Made by a program: the position numbers and the translations under genes
Assembly (NCBI GenBank): GCA_002423545.1
Contig: DIWP01000017.1
Coordinates: 1 to 43,475, forward strand
Direction of reading: 5' to 3'
Source: Thermoleophilia bacterium UBA6103
GTDB taxonomy: Bacteria > Actinomycetota > Thermoleophilia > UBA2241
DNA length: 43,475 bases
Notes under the pieces: model-generated
Databases searched by the model: none
What the model was told of the DNA's origin: nothing
What the model saw: the letters and a program-made list of their open reading frames with translations, nothing else
Shown here: piece by piece, positions 23,544-31,948 of the stretch
Numbering within the stretch: the stretch's first letter is position 1
How the letters are laid out: the number at the start of each line of letters is the position of its first letter

Positions 23544-23898
23544 CACCGACCGCTGGATCGCCGAGGTCAAGGCAGAGCCGGGAGCCGCCGGCATCGGCAT
23601 GGTGCTGGTGCACCGCGGCGTGGTGCGCGGCACGTCGCGCAGCGGCGAGGCGGTCGGCGGCATGGAGCTCTCGGTGGACCGCGAGCGCCTCGACGAGGTG
23701 CTGGCCGTGGCGCGCACGTGGCCGGGCATCGTCGCCGTGCGCGCCTGGCTCAACGAAGGACGACTGGCGGTGGGCGACGACATCATGGCCGTCCTGGTGG
23801 CCGGCGACATCCGCGAGAACGTCTTCGGCGGTCTGCAGCGGCTCGTCGGCCTGCTCAAGACCGAGGTGGTCACCGAGAGGGAGGTCTCACCGTCATGA
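23515..23898 (+). CDS. MoaE-like protein (molybdopterin synthase large-subunit fold)
   Basis: 127 residues from ATG 23515, overlapping the nitroreductase gene by 29 bp; ATG 23530 is an alternative. The core GAAGIGMVLVHRGVVRGTSR, then ELSVDRERLDEVLAVARTWPGI and GDDIMAVLVAGDIRENVFGGLQRLVGLLKTEV follow MoaE (TG/VR strand, helix, final YLKT-like helix). Active-site lysines of molybdopterin synthase are partly replaced; only the K before T-E-V matches. This short variant is found beside redox enzymes in other anaerobes. No other molybdenum-cofactor genes are in the window, so a role in MPT synthesis is uncertain. Confidence 0.65.
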   Translation: MERSAMSAPDTDRWIAEVKAEPGAAGIGMVLVHRGVVRGTSRSGEAVGGMELSVDRERLDEVLAVARTWPGIVAVRAWLNEGRLAVGDDIMAVLVAGDIRENVFGGLQRLVGLLKTEVVTEREVSPS

Positions 23899-24530
23899 AG
23901 ATACTCGTAGCGGGCGCGCACGGCGCCGTCGGCAGGCTTGTCACCGCCAGGCTGGTCGGCGCGGGGCACGAGGTGCGCGGCATGGTCCGTGACCCGGCCC
24001 AGGCAGAACAGGTGCGGGCGCTCGGTGCGGAGCCGGTGATCGCAGACCTGACCAGGGCTGCCACCCTGCCGGCGGCGGTCGCCGGCAGCGAGGCGATCGT
24101 GTTCGCCGCCGGTTCCAGAGGGAAGGACCTCGACGGCGTCGATCGCGGCGGGGCCATGCGCCTCATCGACGCCGCCGGGACCGCCGGCAGCGGCCGCTTC
24201 ATCATGCTCAGCTCGTTCTTCGCCGGGCATCCGGACGAGGGACCGGAGAAGATCCGGCCCTACCTCCGCGCCAAGCGTGCCGCCGACGATCACCTGGCGG
24301 CGAGCCGGCTGCAGTACACCATCGTGCGCCCCGGCTGGCTGACCGACGACGCCGGCACCGGCCTGGTGACGACCGGAGCGTATCTGGCCGACCAATCGGG
24401 CTCCATCAGCCGCTCGGACGTGGCGGAGACGCTGGTGGCGGCGCTGGACGTGCCGCAGACGGTCGGGCGCGCCTTCGAGGTCGTCTCCGGATCGGAGCCG
24501 ATCCGCGAGGCGCTCACGCGCCTCTCCTAG
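23895..24530 (+). CDS. NAD(P)-binding atypical short-chain reductase (NmrA/YwnB-like)
   Basis: 211 residues; the ATG overlaps the upstream stop (ATGA). Rossmann start MKILVAGAHGAVGRLVTARL with G-x-x-G-x-x-G, a basic residue after beta2 (M-V-R-D-P) favouring NADP, D-L-T after beta3, and FIMLSSFFAG then YLRAKRAADDHL in the place of the Tyr-x3-Lys motif. Here the tyrosine is kept only as Y-L-R-A-K, and the C-terminal part is short, as in NAD(P)H-binding epimerase-like proteins. The final YTIVRPGWLTDD and the S-R-S-D-V-A motif are typical. Substrate unknown; the operon suggests a redox stress or NAD(P)H-linked role. Confidence 0.85.
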   Translation: MKILVAGAHGAVGRLVTARLVGAGHEVRGMVRDPAQAEQVRALGAEPVIADLTRAATLPAAVAGSEAIVFAAGSRGKDLDGVDRGGAMRLIDAAGTAGSGRFIMLSSFFAGHPDEGPEKIRPYLRAKRAADDHLAASRLQYTIVRPGWLTDDAGTGLVTTGAYLADQSGSISRSDVAETLVAALDVPQTVGRAFEVVSGSEPIREALTRLS

Positions 24531-24567
24531 CCGTCCGGAGGCCGCGCGATCCGCGACGCTCCGCCGC

Positions 24568-25119
24568 CTACTCCTGCTCCGGCGGCAGCAGCACGGCGTC
24601 GATCACGTGGATGACGCCGTTCTCGGCGAAGACGTCGCCGGTCATGAGGACGGAGTCGTTGATCTTGACGTTGCCGTCGTCGTCGACCGAGACGGTCAGC
24701 TCTGCCCCCTGCAGCGTCTCCACGGTCATGCCGTCGGTCAGTTCGGCCGACATGATCTCGCCCGGCACCACGTGGTGGGCGAGGACGTCGGTCAGCTCTC
24801 CCTGCGGGTCGGCCAGCAGCTTGTCGAGCGCTCCGTCCGGCAGCGCGTCGAACGCCTCATCGGTGGGGGCGAACACCGTGAAGGGTCCGGCGCCCTTGAG
24901 GGTCTCGACGAGGCCGGCTTCTGTCAGGGCCGTGGTGAGGGTCTCCAGGTTGCCGGTCTCGACGGCACGGTCGACGACGTTCCTGAGGTCGTCGGTGCTC
25001 TCGGCCGCTTCGTCGCCGGCGGCGCCCCCCGAGGCCGTGACGTCGCCGCCGCAGGCGGCGAGGGCGGCCGGGGTTGCCAGCAGGACGAGTGACAGGATGA
25101 CGATCGTCGCTCTTCTCAT
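24568..25119 (-). CDS. Fasciclin (FAS1) domain lipoprotein
   Basis: 183 residues from ATG 25119 with AAGGAG upstream. A lipoprotein signal (MRRATIVILSLVLLATPAALAAC) has the lipobox Leu-Ala-Ala-Cys, so the mature protein should be anchored by Cys. After a short Gly/Ala-rich linker, residues 50-180 are one FAS1 domain with GPFTVFAPTDEAFDALP, VLAHHVVPGEI and AENGVIHVIDAVLLPP, the two conserved FAS1 blocks. Such proteins mediate cell-surface adhesion or bind small lipids. It converges with the NAD(P)-binding reductase gene. Regulation is not visible. Confidence 0.9.
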   Translation of the reverse strand: MRRATIVILSLVLLATPAALAACGGDVTASGGAAGDEAAESTDDLRNVVDRAVETGNLETLTTALTEAGLVETLKGAGPFTVFAPTDEAFDALPDGALDKLLADPQGELTDVLAHHVVPGEIMSAELTDGMTVETLQGAELTVSVDDDGNVKINDSVLMTGDVFAENGVIHVIDAVLLPPEQE

Positions 25120-25235
25120 CGGTCCAGGCTCCTTGTGCGAGTGCGCGCGCACTGCCGGCGCACGCCGTTATCCAAAGATGCGTGGAGCTCGGCGTGCCCT
25201 GCCCAGGCCGATACCCAAGCGTACCGCGGCGGAGC

Positions 25236-26642
25236 CTACCAGATATTGTCGTTGCAGCCGTCGACCTGAGAGATCTGCTGCGAGAGTCCCGAGAGGGCGA
25301 TGCCGTCGAAGCGGTTGCGATCGCAGTCGCTCAGATAGGCTGCCGCCGCCCCCGGACGGGCGTTGCGGAAGGTGCAGTCGATCCATTCGCTGCGCTCGAC
25401 GTTGAAGGCGCAGATCATGTTCGCATCGGGGTGGCGCGTCACGCTCCCGAGATGGTCCACCGTGTTGTCGACGACGATGTTGCGGAAGGTCCAGTCCATG
25501 TCCACGCTGTCCTTGCCGTTGAGATTCCAGTTGGAGCCCCGCGTGCGGTACATGGTCAGGTCCTGCACGAGGAAGCCGCGCGGCCCGTTGATCTCCATCC
25601 CCTGGCCCCAGGAGAAGAGATCGGGCCGTGTGCCGCTGCCCTTGATGAGCACGTCTTCAATGGTGCAGTCGGTATGGACGGCCGGCCCGTCGTAGCTGAT
25701 GGCCTCGGAGCCCTGGGGGTCGAAGGTGACCCGGCGCAGGTCGACCCGCGAGTAGCAGGATGTCTCCGATCCGCGCGACGTGCACTCGAAGCCCATGCGC
25801 GCCGACGACTTCACGTAGCAGTCGATGAACGTGATGTCGCGGACCGTCCCGCCGGAGTCGTTGATGGTGATGCCGTTCCAGGCGCTGCCTTCGAAGACGC
25901 AGCCTCGGAACGTGATGTTGCTGGCCCGGGTGATCGTCACGGTCGCCTGCTGATAGCTGCGCGAACTCAGGAAGCGCACATTCTCGTACGTGATGCCGGA
26001 CTGGCCCGATCCCAGCTCCAGGTCGGTGATCGTGCTGGTGGTGGGTGGGGGGGACGACGGGGCATCGTTGCCCGGCGACGATGCCGGGAGCGGGGCGGGC
26101 TGCTGCGGCTCGGTGGCGGCGGGGATGCGCGCCGAGGACGAGCCGTCCATCCTGCCGAGCCTGACGGTGCCGGTCGCCAGTCGGCTGCGCGCCACCAGCA
26201 GCGTACGGACGTGGGCCCGCAGCGCCGGTACCCGGGCACGCCGGGCCAGCCGGGCCGACCTCGTGTCGAGAGCTCGGACCCGCTTGTTGAGTCGCATGAG
26301 CCGCGCGACGAGTGGGTCGCCGGCGGCGTGATCGCCAGCCAGGACGGCGGCGTTGAGCCTGGAGACGGCACAGTTGAGCCTCACGACGCTGCGCTTGCGC
26401 GCCAGCGCGGCACGCCGCAGCTGTGCCGTGCCGCCGCGGCGCTGCATCTTGTGCAGGAGCAGGCCGACCTGCCGCTCGCGCAGGCGCGTGGTCTTGAGCA
26501 GCGTGGTCGTGCGCGTCTTCACCCATGTGTCCGACGGACCGCTCGCCGCCGCCGGCTCGACCGGCCAGCAGACGGTGATGGTCGTGATGAAGAAGAGGGC
26601 CAGGAGCGGGCCGGCAAGGACGACGAGCTTCTGCTTCTGCAC
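25236..26642 (-). CDS. Secreted right-handed beta-helix protein with helical N-terminal domain
   Basis: 468 residues from a GTG preceded by GGAGG. Signal peptide: K-Q-K then LVVLAGPLLALFFITTITVCW, cleaved about residue 34. Residues 38-175 are highly basic and helix-rich (repeated L-x-x-R-x-R and R-L-N-x-x-V heptads), probably a coiled-coil. A Pro/Ser/Thr linker (about 178-206) leads to residues 210-468, a parallel beta-helix with repeated N-I-T-F-R-G-C, D-I-T-F-I-D-C and R-V-T-F turns, each followed by G-x-x-I/V. No catalytic triad of polysaccharide lyases is obvious. Likely surface-associated, perhaps polysaccharide-binding; family-level call only. Confidence 0.78.
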   Translation of the reverse strand: MQKQKLVVLAGPLLALFFITTITVCWPVEPAAASGPSDTWVKTRTTTLLKTTRLRERQVGLLLHKMQRRGGTAQLRRAALARKRSVVRLNCAVSRLNAAVLAGDHAAGDPLVARLMRLNKRVRALDTRSARLARRARVPALRAHVRTLLVARSRLATGTVRLGRMDGSSSARIPAATEPQQPAPLPASSPGNDAPSSPPPTTSTITDLELGSGQSGITYENVRFLSSRSYQQATVTITRASNITFRGCVFEGSAWNGITINDSGGTVRDITFIDCYVKSSARMGFECTSRGSETSCYSRVDLRRVTFDPQGSEAISYDGPAVHTDCTIEDVLIKGSGTRPDLFSWGQGMEINGPRGFLVQDLTMYRTRGSNWNLNGKDSVDMDWTFRNIVVDNTVDHLGSVTRHPDANMICAFNVERSEWIDCTFRNARPGAAAAYLSDCDRNRFDGIALSGLSQQISQVDGCNDNIW

Positions 26643-26720
26643 TGAGAGGACCTCCGTGGGGGTGTGTCCTTCTGTGCTGTCGGCAGGAGTGGGGCGGGCA
26701 TGATGGGTGGGATCGGATAG

Positions 26721-26742
26721 GCGTTGACGGGCCAGTCAACGC
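26721..26742. promoter_or_regulatory. 8-bp perfect palindrome upstream of the beta-helix gene
   Basis: GCGTTGAC-GGGCCA-GTCAACGC, 79 bp upstream of the beta-helix start codon and 150 bp past the end of the DUF485-like gene. On the minus strand it contains a TTGACT that could be a -35 (TATCCG follows after 14 bp). Best read as an operator; a terminator is less likely because no T-run follows. Confidence 0.45.
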
Positions 26743-26891
26743 AGATCGCTCAAGTGTGGGTGGGGCGGCGCTCACGGGACGCGGTGCAGGCTCGGGGAAA
26801 GAAGGAGGGGGTCCTGGCGGCAGGTGGTCGCGTCACGCCGGGCGTCGCGGCAGCCGGCGGCGCGAGCCCGGATCGTCCGGGCGACAGCTGC

Positions 26892-27323
26892 TCAGAAGAG
26901 CGTGTTGAGCGTCAGCGTGCGCTCGCGATCGGCGACGCTGCCGGTGACCGGCTCGAGCCGTCGGTCGAGGCGCGGGACGTACGTCAAGGCCAGGACGATC
27001 AGGGCGACGGCATAGGCGACCAGAGCCATGTGGGCCGGAGCGAAGCTGCCGGCGATCGGCGCCGTCCACCAGCCGGGGAGGCAGAGCCAGGCAATCAGCA
27101 GCGCCAGGCCGGCGACGCTGAGTGCTGCCGCACGGCGGCGACCGGGGTGAGCCGGATGACGTGTGGCGACAGAGGTCGGCCGGTCGGTATCGCAGCGCCA
27201 CGGCGGCGCTGATGTCCGGGCGGCATGAGCGGCCGCGTCCGGCGGCGGTACCAGTCGCAGATGCGCGCGTCGCCGGCTGTGATCGATGCCTCTGTCCGCT
27301 CGCTGACGTCTGGTGTGCTGCAC
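26892..27323 (-). CDS. Small two-helix membrane protein, DUF485-like
   Basis: 143 residues if GTG 27323 (GGGGG upstream) is the start; the start is uncertain because the first 75 residues are basic and low-complexity. Residues 78-135 contain two membrane helices (LSVAGLALLIAWLCLPGWW and MALVAYAVALIVLALTYV) joined by P-I-A-G-S-F-A-P-A-H, then P-R-L-D-R-R-L-E-P, which matches the order of DUF485 proteins often encoded with solute:Na+ symporters. No symporter gene is adjacent. The 249-bp gap to its left holds the palindrome listed. Confidence 0.5.
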   Translation of the reverse strand: MQHTRRQRADRGIDHSRRRAHLRLVPPPDAAAHAARTSAPPWRCDTDRPTSVATRHPAHPGRRRAAALSVAGLALLIAWLCLPGWWTAPIAGSFAPAHMALVAYAVALIVLALTYVPRLDRRLEPVTGSVADRERTLTLNTLF

Positions 27324-27491
27324 GACCGTCCCCCTGGGTCTCGGTCTCCGGGTGCACGAATGGCGATCCGCCCGCTGCGGCAATGGTAGGCGCATCGGAC
27401 GTCGCCGTCGCCGGCCGTTCTGTCAGCGGTCATGCGGGAGCGGTGAGCGGCGCCGTGCCGCGGGTGAGCGGCATCGGTGTCGCGGCTGCCG

Positions 27492-28385
27492 TCACATGCC
27501 CAGTGCCCGCTTGAACCCGGCGACACGTCGCCTGGAGACGGGGATCTGCGTGCCGTCGCGATCGGCGAGCGTGAGCAGCAGGGTGCCCCCATACATCGGG
27601 ACGACCTCCTTGACCCGCCTGAGGTTGACCAGATAGCTGCGGTGGGTGCGGAAGAAGCCGAGGCCGGCCAGTCGCTGCTGCAGGGCGTTCATCGAAAGGG
27701 TGGAGAGGTAGCGTCCGTCGGCGGTGTGCACGTAGGTGTAGTCGTCGTAGGCAGAGATGAACAGGATGTCCTCTCCGGCGAGGAGGAGCTTGCGGCCGCT
27801 GCGGTCTACCGGGATGCGGTCCAGATGGGCCACGCGGTGCTCTCCCGCGGCCGGCGACGAGCCGCCGGTCTGCGGTCCCGGGGCGCGCGGCGCCGGCACA
27901 CCGGCTGCAGGTGCCGTGGATCCGGCGCCGTCGGCGTGCTCGGGCAGCTCCGCGGTCGGACGCGTGGCAGGCTCCTGCGCGTCCGGACCACCGGCCGCGC
28001 CGCCGGGCGGCAGACCGGCGACGATGCGGTCGAGCGCCAGACGCAGGCGCGGCAGCTCGACCGGCTTCACCAGGTAGTCGACGGCGGCGACCTCGAAAGC
28101 CTTGACGGCGTGCTCGCCGTAGGCCGTGACGAAGACCACGGCTGGAGACCGTGCGGCAGCGCGTAGCGCGGCTGCCAGCTCGAGGCCGGACAGCCCGGGC
28201 ATCTCGATGTCGAGGAACACGACGTCGTACTCGATGGCCGAGATGAGCTGCAGCGCTTCCGCGGCGCCGGTCGCCTCACCGACGATCTGCACACCGCCGG
28301 CCTCACCGAGCAGATAGCGCAGCTCCGAACGCGCCGGCGCCTCGTCGTCGACGATCAGGGCTTTGAGCGGGACTGGGTCGGTCAT
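27492..28385 (-). CDS. LytTR-type response regulator
   Basis: 297 residues. Receiver domain 1-120 with D13/D14, phospho-acceptor D59 (VFLDIEMPG), T87 and K107 (DYLVKP). A 75-residue Pro/Ala-rich linker follows, then a LytTR DNA-binding domain at about 195-295 (ILFISAYDDYTYVHTADGRYL, FFRTHRSYLVNLRRVKEV, IPVSRRRVAGFKRAL). Start codon overlaps the kinase stop (ATGA), so the pair is translationally coupled. LytTR regulators bind direct repeats and control cell-wall, murein hydrolase or virulence genes; the target here is unknown. Confidence 0.93.
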   Translation of the reverse strand: MTDPVPLKALIVDDEAPARSELRYLLGEAGGVQIVGEATGAAEALQLISAIEYDVVFLDIEMPGLSGLELAAALRAAARSPAVVFVTAYGEHAVKAFEVAAVDYLVKPVELPRLRLALDRIVAGLPPGGAAGGPDAQEPATRPTAELPEHADGAGSTAPAAGVPAPRAPGPQTGGSSPAAGEHRVAHLDRIPVDRSGRKLLLAGEDILFISAYDDYTYVHTADGRYLSTLSMNALQQRLAGLGFFRTHRSYLVNLRRVKEVVPMYGGTLLLTLADRDGTQIPVSRRRVAGFKRALGM

Positions 28386-29701
28386 GAGCGGCCTCCATCG
28401 GATACCGGGTCGTGCGCGGCGGCGTGGGGCGGCCGGGCGATGACCAGCGACACGGTGGTGCCGGTCCCCTGCCGGCTGCTCACCGAGACGCCGGAGCCGG
28501 GGCCGAAGTTCCCGCGCAAGCGGTCGTGGACGTTCCTGAGCGCGATCCCGTGGCCCTTGCCGAACCCCGGCTCGAGCACGCGGGGCACGTCCTGGTCGGG
28601 GATGCCGATGCCGTCGTCGGTGACGCTGAGCATGGCCAGGTCGCCGTCGACCTCGGAGGTGAGCTGGATGTGCAGCGCCCCCGCGGGGCGCATGCCGTGC
28701 TGGATGGCGTTCTCCACCAGAGGCTGCAGGATGAAGGCCGGGACCAACAGGCCGCGATGGTGGTGGTCGATCTCGTCGCAGAGCTGCACCCGGTCGCCGA
28801 AGCGGGCCTCGGCGAAGCGGACGTAAGCCCGCACGTACAGCAGCTCCTGGTCAAGGGTGATCAGATCGTCACCGCGCTCCAGCGTGTGCCGATAGAAGGC
28901 GGCGAACTCGCGCAACAGCTCGCGCGCCCGCGGGGCGTCGGTGCGGATCAGGCTGGCGATGGTGTTGATGGTGTTGAACAGGAAGTGGGGGTTCATCTGG
29001 GCCTGCAGGGCCTTGAGCTCCATGCGGCAGGCCAGCTCGGTCTGATGCTCCAGCTCCGAGAGCTCGAGCTGTGTCGAGAGCAGACGGGCGAGACCCTCGG
29101 CCATGGCGCTCTGCGTCTCGTTCAGCGCGCCGGGGCGGCGGTAGTAGAACTTGAGCGCGCCGACCGGCACGCCGCGCATGCGTAGGGGGACCACTATGGC
29201 GGCGGCGAGCGGGCAGCGCCGATTGGGGCAGTTGATCTCCTCGCGGGTGTGCAGCACCCGCAGCTCATCGTGCTCCAGTGACTGGCGCGTGGCGGTGGTC
29301 AGTATCGGCTGACCGACCTCATGGTGGTCGGCGCCGACACCGGCGAAGCCGAGGATGTGCGTGGTGTCGGTGATGGCGACGGCGGCTGCTTCCGTCCGGG
29401 CCAGGACGATGGCACAGACCGCCTGCGCGGTGTGCTCCGTGAGCCCCTGGCGAAGGTGGGTCAGACTCTCGTCGGCGATGGCGAGGACGCGCTGGGACTG
29501 GACGGCCTGGACGTGATCGCCGCGCGCCAGCCAGCGGGCGACCGCCATGCCTGCCGCCACACCGGCGAGACCCAGCAGGGTCGCGAGGATGCTCCATGCC
29601 GGCTCGTCGGGTACCACTGCGGCCAGGAGCGCACCTGTGCCGAGGGCGATGGTGATGCCTGCGAGTATCAGATCGATGGCCGCGCTGCGACTCAGCTTCA
29701 T
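28382..29701 (-). CDS. LytS/YehU-type sensor histidine kinase with GAF domain
   Basis: 439 residues from ATG 29701. Two membrane helices (10-30 and 37-58), a GAF-like sensory domain (about 85-210) with a cysteine pair C158-P-N-R-R-C163, then a LytS-type kinase: QAQMNPHFLFNTINTIASLI with phospho-acceptor H239, and an ATPase with VENAIQHGM (N-box), DDGIGIP (G1) and GKGHGIALRNV (G2). The usual 5TMR-LYT sensor of LytS is replaced by the two-helix anchor. The cysteine pair could bind metal or sense redox (inference). It is divergent from a cupin gene. Confidence 0.92.
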   Translation of the reverse strand: MKLSRSAAIDLILAGITIALGTGALLAAVVPDEPAWSILATLLGLAGVAAGMAVARWLARGDHVQAVQSQRVLAIADESLTHLRQGLTEHTAQAVCAIVLARTEAAAVAITDTTHILGFAGVGADHHEVGQPILTTATRQSLEHDELRVLHTREEINCPNRRCPLAAAIVVPLRMRGVPVGALKFYYRRPGALNETQSAMAEGLARLLSTQLELSELEHQTELACRMELKALQAQMNPHFLFNTINTIASLIRTDAPRARELLREFAAFYRHTLERGDDLITLDQELLYVRAYVRFAEARFGDRVQLCDEIDHHHRGLLVPAFILQPLVENAIQHGMRPAGALHIQLTSEVDGDLAMLSVTDDGIGIPDQDVPRVLEPGFGKGHGIALRNVHDRLRGNFGPGSGVSVSSRQGTGTTVSLVIARPPHAAAHDPVSDGGRS

Positions 29702-29833
29702 CGCACGTGCTCCGCCTGCGCCTCCGCAGTCTGTCCGCCGTCGGCAGGACGGTCGCCCCGTGGCGGGCGCCGGGGACCGGAGGTCCCACCCCCGTGTCCG
29801 GACCACGCGCCGGGTCGCGGTGCGAGGTGGCCG

Positions 29834-29839
29834 AGTATA
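29834..29839 (-). promoter_or_regulatory. Possible -10 for the kinase operon
   Basis: On the minus strand TATACT, the best -10 in the 288-bp divergent gap 29702-29989, 132 bp before the kinase ATG. No strong -35 is seen at 16-18 bp. Confidence 0.35.
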
Positions 29840-29989
29840 CACGAGGCCGAACGCGACCGGGCGCGTGTGACCGCTGCGTACCTGCGTCGCCAGGATTCTG
29901 CTAGGGTCGCCGACGGCGGGAGCGAGTGAGCGGCCCGGCTCGGCGATCAGCGCCGTGAGGGGCGATCGCGGTCATCACCGGAGGACATC

Positions 29990-30376
29990 GTGAGCGAGCG
30001 AGCAGTGCTTCTGAACGAGTGTGAGTGCGACTGGGAGTGGGACAAAGGCCCGAGAGGGGAGACATGCGTGAGATGGCGGACGCTCATCTCGGCCGACAAG
30101 ACACCGAGCTGCGGCGTCACCACCGGCATCTGCATCGTGCCGCCCGGCGGCGAGCTGGCGCCGCACCATCACGCTCCTCAGGAGGCCTACTACGCTATCG
30201 AAGGGAGCGCCGAGATCCACCTGGACGGAGGATGGCGGCCGATCGAACGCGGCGACGCGGCGTACATCCCGGGCGGAGTCACGCACGGGGTGCGCAACCG
30301 GAGCGACCGGCCGTTCGTGCTCATGTGGACGTTCCCGACCGACACGCTCGCCGAGATCGAGTACATCGACGGCTGA
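29990..30376 (+). CDS. Single-domain cupin protein
   Basis: 128 residues from GTG 29990 (GGAGG upstream). One cupin_2 barrel: PPGGELAPHHHAPQEAYYAIEG holds the metal-site histidines and a glutamine/glutamate of motif 1, and PGGVTHGVRNRSDRPFVLMW holds the histidine of motif 2. The N-terminal MSERAVLLNECECDWEWDKGP with two cysteines is unusual. Function could be an isomerase, dioxygenase-like or ligand-binding protein; none can be chosen. It ends before a strong hairpin shared with NfnB. Confidence 0.75.
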   Translation: MSERAVLLNECECDWEWDKGPRGETCVRWRTLISADKTPSCGVTTGICIVPPGGELAPHHHAPQEAYYAIEGSAEIHLDGGWRPIERGDAAYIPGGVTHGVRNRSDRPFVLMWTFPTDTLAEIEYIDG

Positions 30377-30381
30377 CGCAG

Positions 30382-30399
30382 CGCCGCCCCGGGGCGGCG
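30382..30399. terminator. Bidirectional hairpin between the cupin and NfnB genes
   Basis: CGCCGCCCC-GGGGCGGCG, a perfect 9-bp palindrome 6 bp after the cupin stop. No T-run. Confidence 0.5.
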
Positions 30400-30469
30400 T
30401 GACTGGAGTGCTGGGATCGGGGGACCGTTGCCGGTGTCAGGCGGTCCGCGAACGCCCCGAACGCACATC

Positions 30470-30483
30470 CCTGTCGGGACAGG
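30470..30483 (-). terminator. Hairpin directly after the NfnB stop codon
   Basis: CCTGTC-GG-GACAGG, a perfect 6-bp stem starting 3 bp beyond the stop codon of the minus-strand gene. Too tight a loop for an ideal hairpin; may act with the palindrome at 30382. Confidence 0.3.
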
Positions 30484-30486
30484 TCC

Positions 30487-31944
30487 TTAGCAGGTCGGCG
30501 GACCCTTGGGCGTCTTGTCCCGCAGGTACTCGTCGATGGAGTGGGCGGCGGTCTTGCCGTCGCCCATCGCCAGGATGACGGTGGCCCCGCCGCGGACGAT
30601 GTCGCCGCCGGCGAAGACACCTTCCATGGTCGTCGCCTGGCGGTCGTCGACGACGATGTTCTTCCACTTGTTGAGCTGCAGCTCGGGGGTCGCCTCGGTG
30701 AGCAGCGGGTTGGCGACCGTCCCCAGGGCCACGACGACGATGTCGCACTCCTGGACGTACTCGCTGCCCTCGATCGGCACCGGACGGCGCCGTCCGCTGG
30801 CGTCGGGCTCGCCGAGCTCCATCTTCTGCAGCTTCACACCGCGCACCCAGCGGTGGTCGTCGCCGAGGATCTCCAGTGGGGCGACGAGGAAGTGGAACTC
30901 GATGCCCTCTTCCTCGGCGTGGTGGATCTCTTCGACACGGGCCGGCATCTCGGCGCGGGTGCGACGGTAGGCACAGATGGCGTGCTCGGCGCCCAGCCGC
31001 CTGGCGGTGCGCACCGAGTCCATGGCGACGTTGCCGCCGCCGAAGACCACCACGGTCTCGCCGCGGGCGATCGGCGTACCGTCGGTCTCGCCCTTCCAGG
31101 CACCCATGAGGTTGACGCGGGTGAGGTACTCATTGGCGGAGTAGACACCCTTGAGGTTCTCGCCCGGCACGCCGAGGAACATCGGCAGGCCGGCGCCGTT
31201 GGCGACGAAGACGGCGTCGTAGTCCACGGCGATCTGGTCGACGGTGAGCGTACGGCCCACGACCACGTCGCATTCGACCTCCACGCCCAGGTTGCGCAGG
31301 TTCTCGACCTCGCGGTCGACGATCGCCTTCGGCAGACGGAACTCCGGGATGCCGTAGCGCAGGACCCCGCCGGTGTCGTGCAGGGCTTCGTAGATGTGGA
31401 CCTTGTGGCCCATGCGCGCCAGCTCGCCGGCGGCGGTAAGGCCGCCGGGCCCGGACCCGACGACGGCCACGTGGAAGCCGGTGCAGGTCTGTGGCGGGCT
31501 CTCGGGTGGCATGTGCTCGGCGGCCCAGTCGGCGATGAAGCGCTCGAGCCAGCCGATGGCGACCGGGTCGCCCTTCTTGCCGCGCAGACAGGAGCCCTCG
31601 CACTGGACCTCCTGTGGGCAGACGCGGCCGGTGGTGGCCGGCAGGGCGTTGTCGACGCGCATGACCTCGGCGGCACGCTGGAAGTCGCCGTCGGCGATGG
31701 CGGAGACGAACTCAGGGATGCGCACGGACACGGGGCAGCCGTTCACGCAAGGGGGGTTCTTGCAGCGCAGGCAGCGCTGGGCTTCCAGACGAGCGCGCTC
31801 TTCATCGAGTCCCTGGTTGACCTCCGCGAAGTTGCCGCTGCGGGCCGTGGCATCCTGCTCGGGCATCCGCACGCGGTCGATCTTCATGCGCTCCTTGGCG
31901 CTCAGCCCGTCTCCTGTCGCGGTCCCGGCTCTCTGCTCGGCCAT
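30487..31944 (-). CDS. nfnB: NfnB-type NADP-dependent oxidoreductase / glutamate synthase small-subunit homologue
   Basis: 485 residues. N-terminal iron-sulfur domain with two [4Fe-4S] cysteine sets (RCLRCKNPPCVNGC and GRVCPQEVQCEGSC), then VAVVGSGPGGLTAAGELA (first FAD Rossmann site), LHDTGGVLRYGIPEFRLPK, a second nucleotide-binding site VVFGGGNVAMDSVRTARRLG and the FAD end VFAGGDIVRGGATVILAMGDG. With the FAD/2Fe-2S subunit encoded 4 bp upstream, it matches NfnAB: the electron-bifurcating NADH-dependent reduced ferredoxin:NADP+ oxidoreductase. Glutamate synthase is an alternative name for this subunit alone, but no large GOGAT subunit is present. Typical of anaerobes. Confidence 0.85.
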   Translation of the reverse strand: MAEQRAGTATGDGLSAKERMKIDRVRMPEQDATARSGNFAEVNQGLDEERARLEAQRCLRCKNPPCVNGCPVSVRIPEFVSAIADGDFQRAAEVMRVDNALPATTGRVCPQEVQCEGSCLRGKKGDPVAIGWLERFIADWAAEHMPPESPPQTCTGFHVAVVGSGPGGLTAAGELARMGHKVHIYEALHDTGGVLRYGIPEFRLPKAIVDREVENLRNLGVEVECDVVVGRTLTVDQIAVDYDAVFVANGAGLPMFLGVPGENLKGVYSANEYLTRVNLMGAWKGETDGTPIARGETVVVFGGGNVAMDSVRTARRLGAEHAICAYRRTRAEMPARVEEIHHAEEEGIEFHFLVAPLEILGDDHRWVRGVKLQKMELGEPDASGRRRPVPIEGSEYVQECDIVVVALGTVANPLLTEATPELQLNKWKNIVVDDRQATTMEGVFAGGDIVRGGATVILAMGDGKTAAHSIDEYLRDKTPKGPPTC

Positions 31945-31948
31945 CGTC

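Noticed and set aside
22224..24395. 723-codon minus-strand open frame
   Set aside because: Antisense to the HdeD, nitroreductase, MoaE-like and reductase genes, all clearly coding on the plus strand with ribosome sites and family motifs.
30487..31944. Glutamate synthase (GOGAT) as the main role
   Set aside because: No large GOGAT subunit is adjacent and the partner subunit is NfnA-like, so an Nfn-type enzyme is the better reading.
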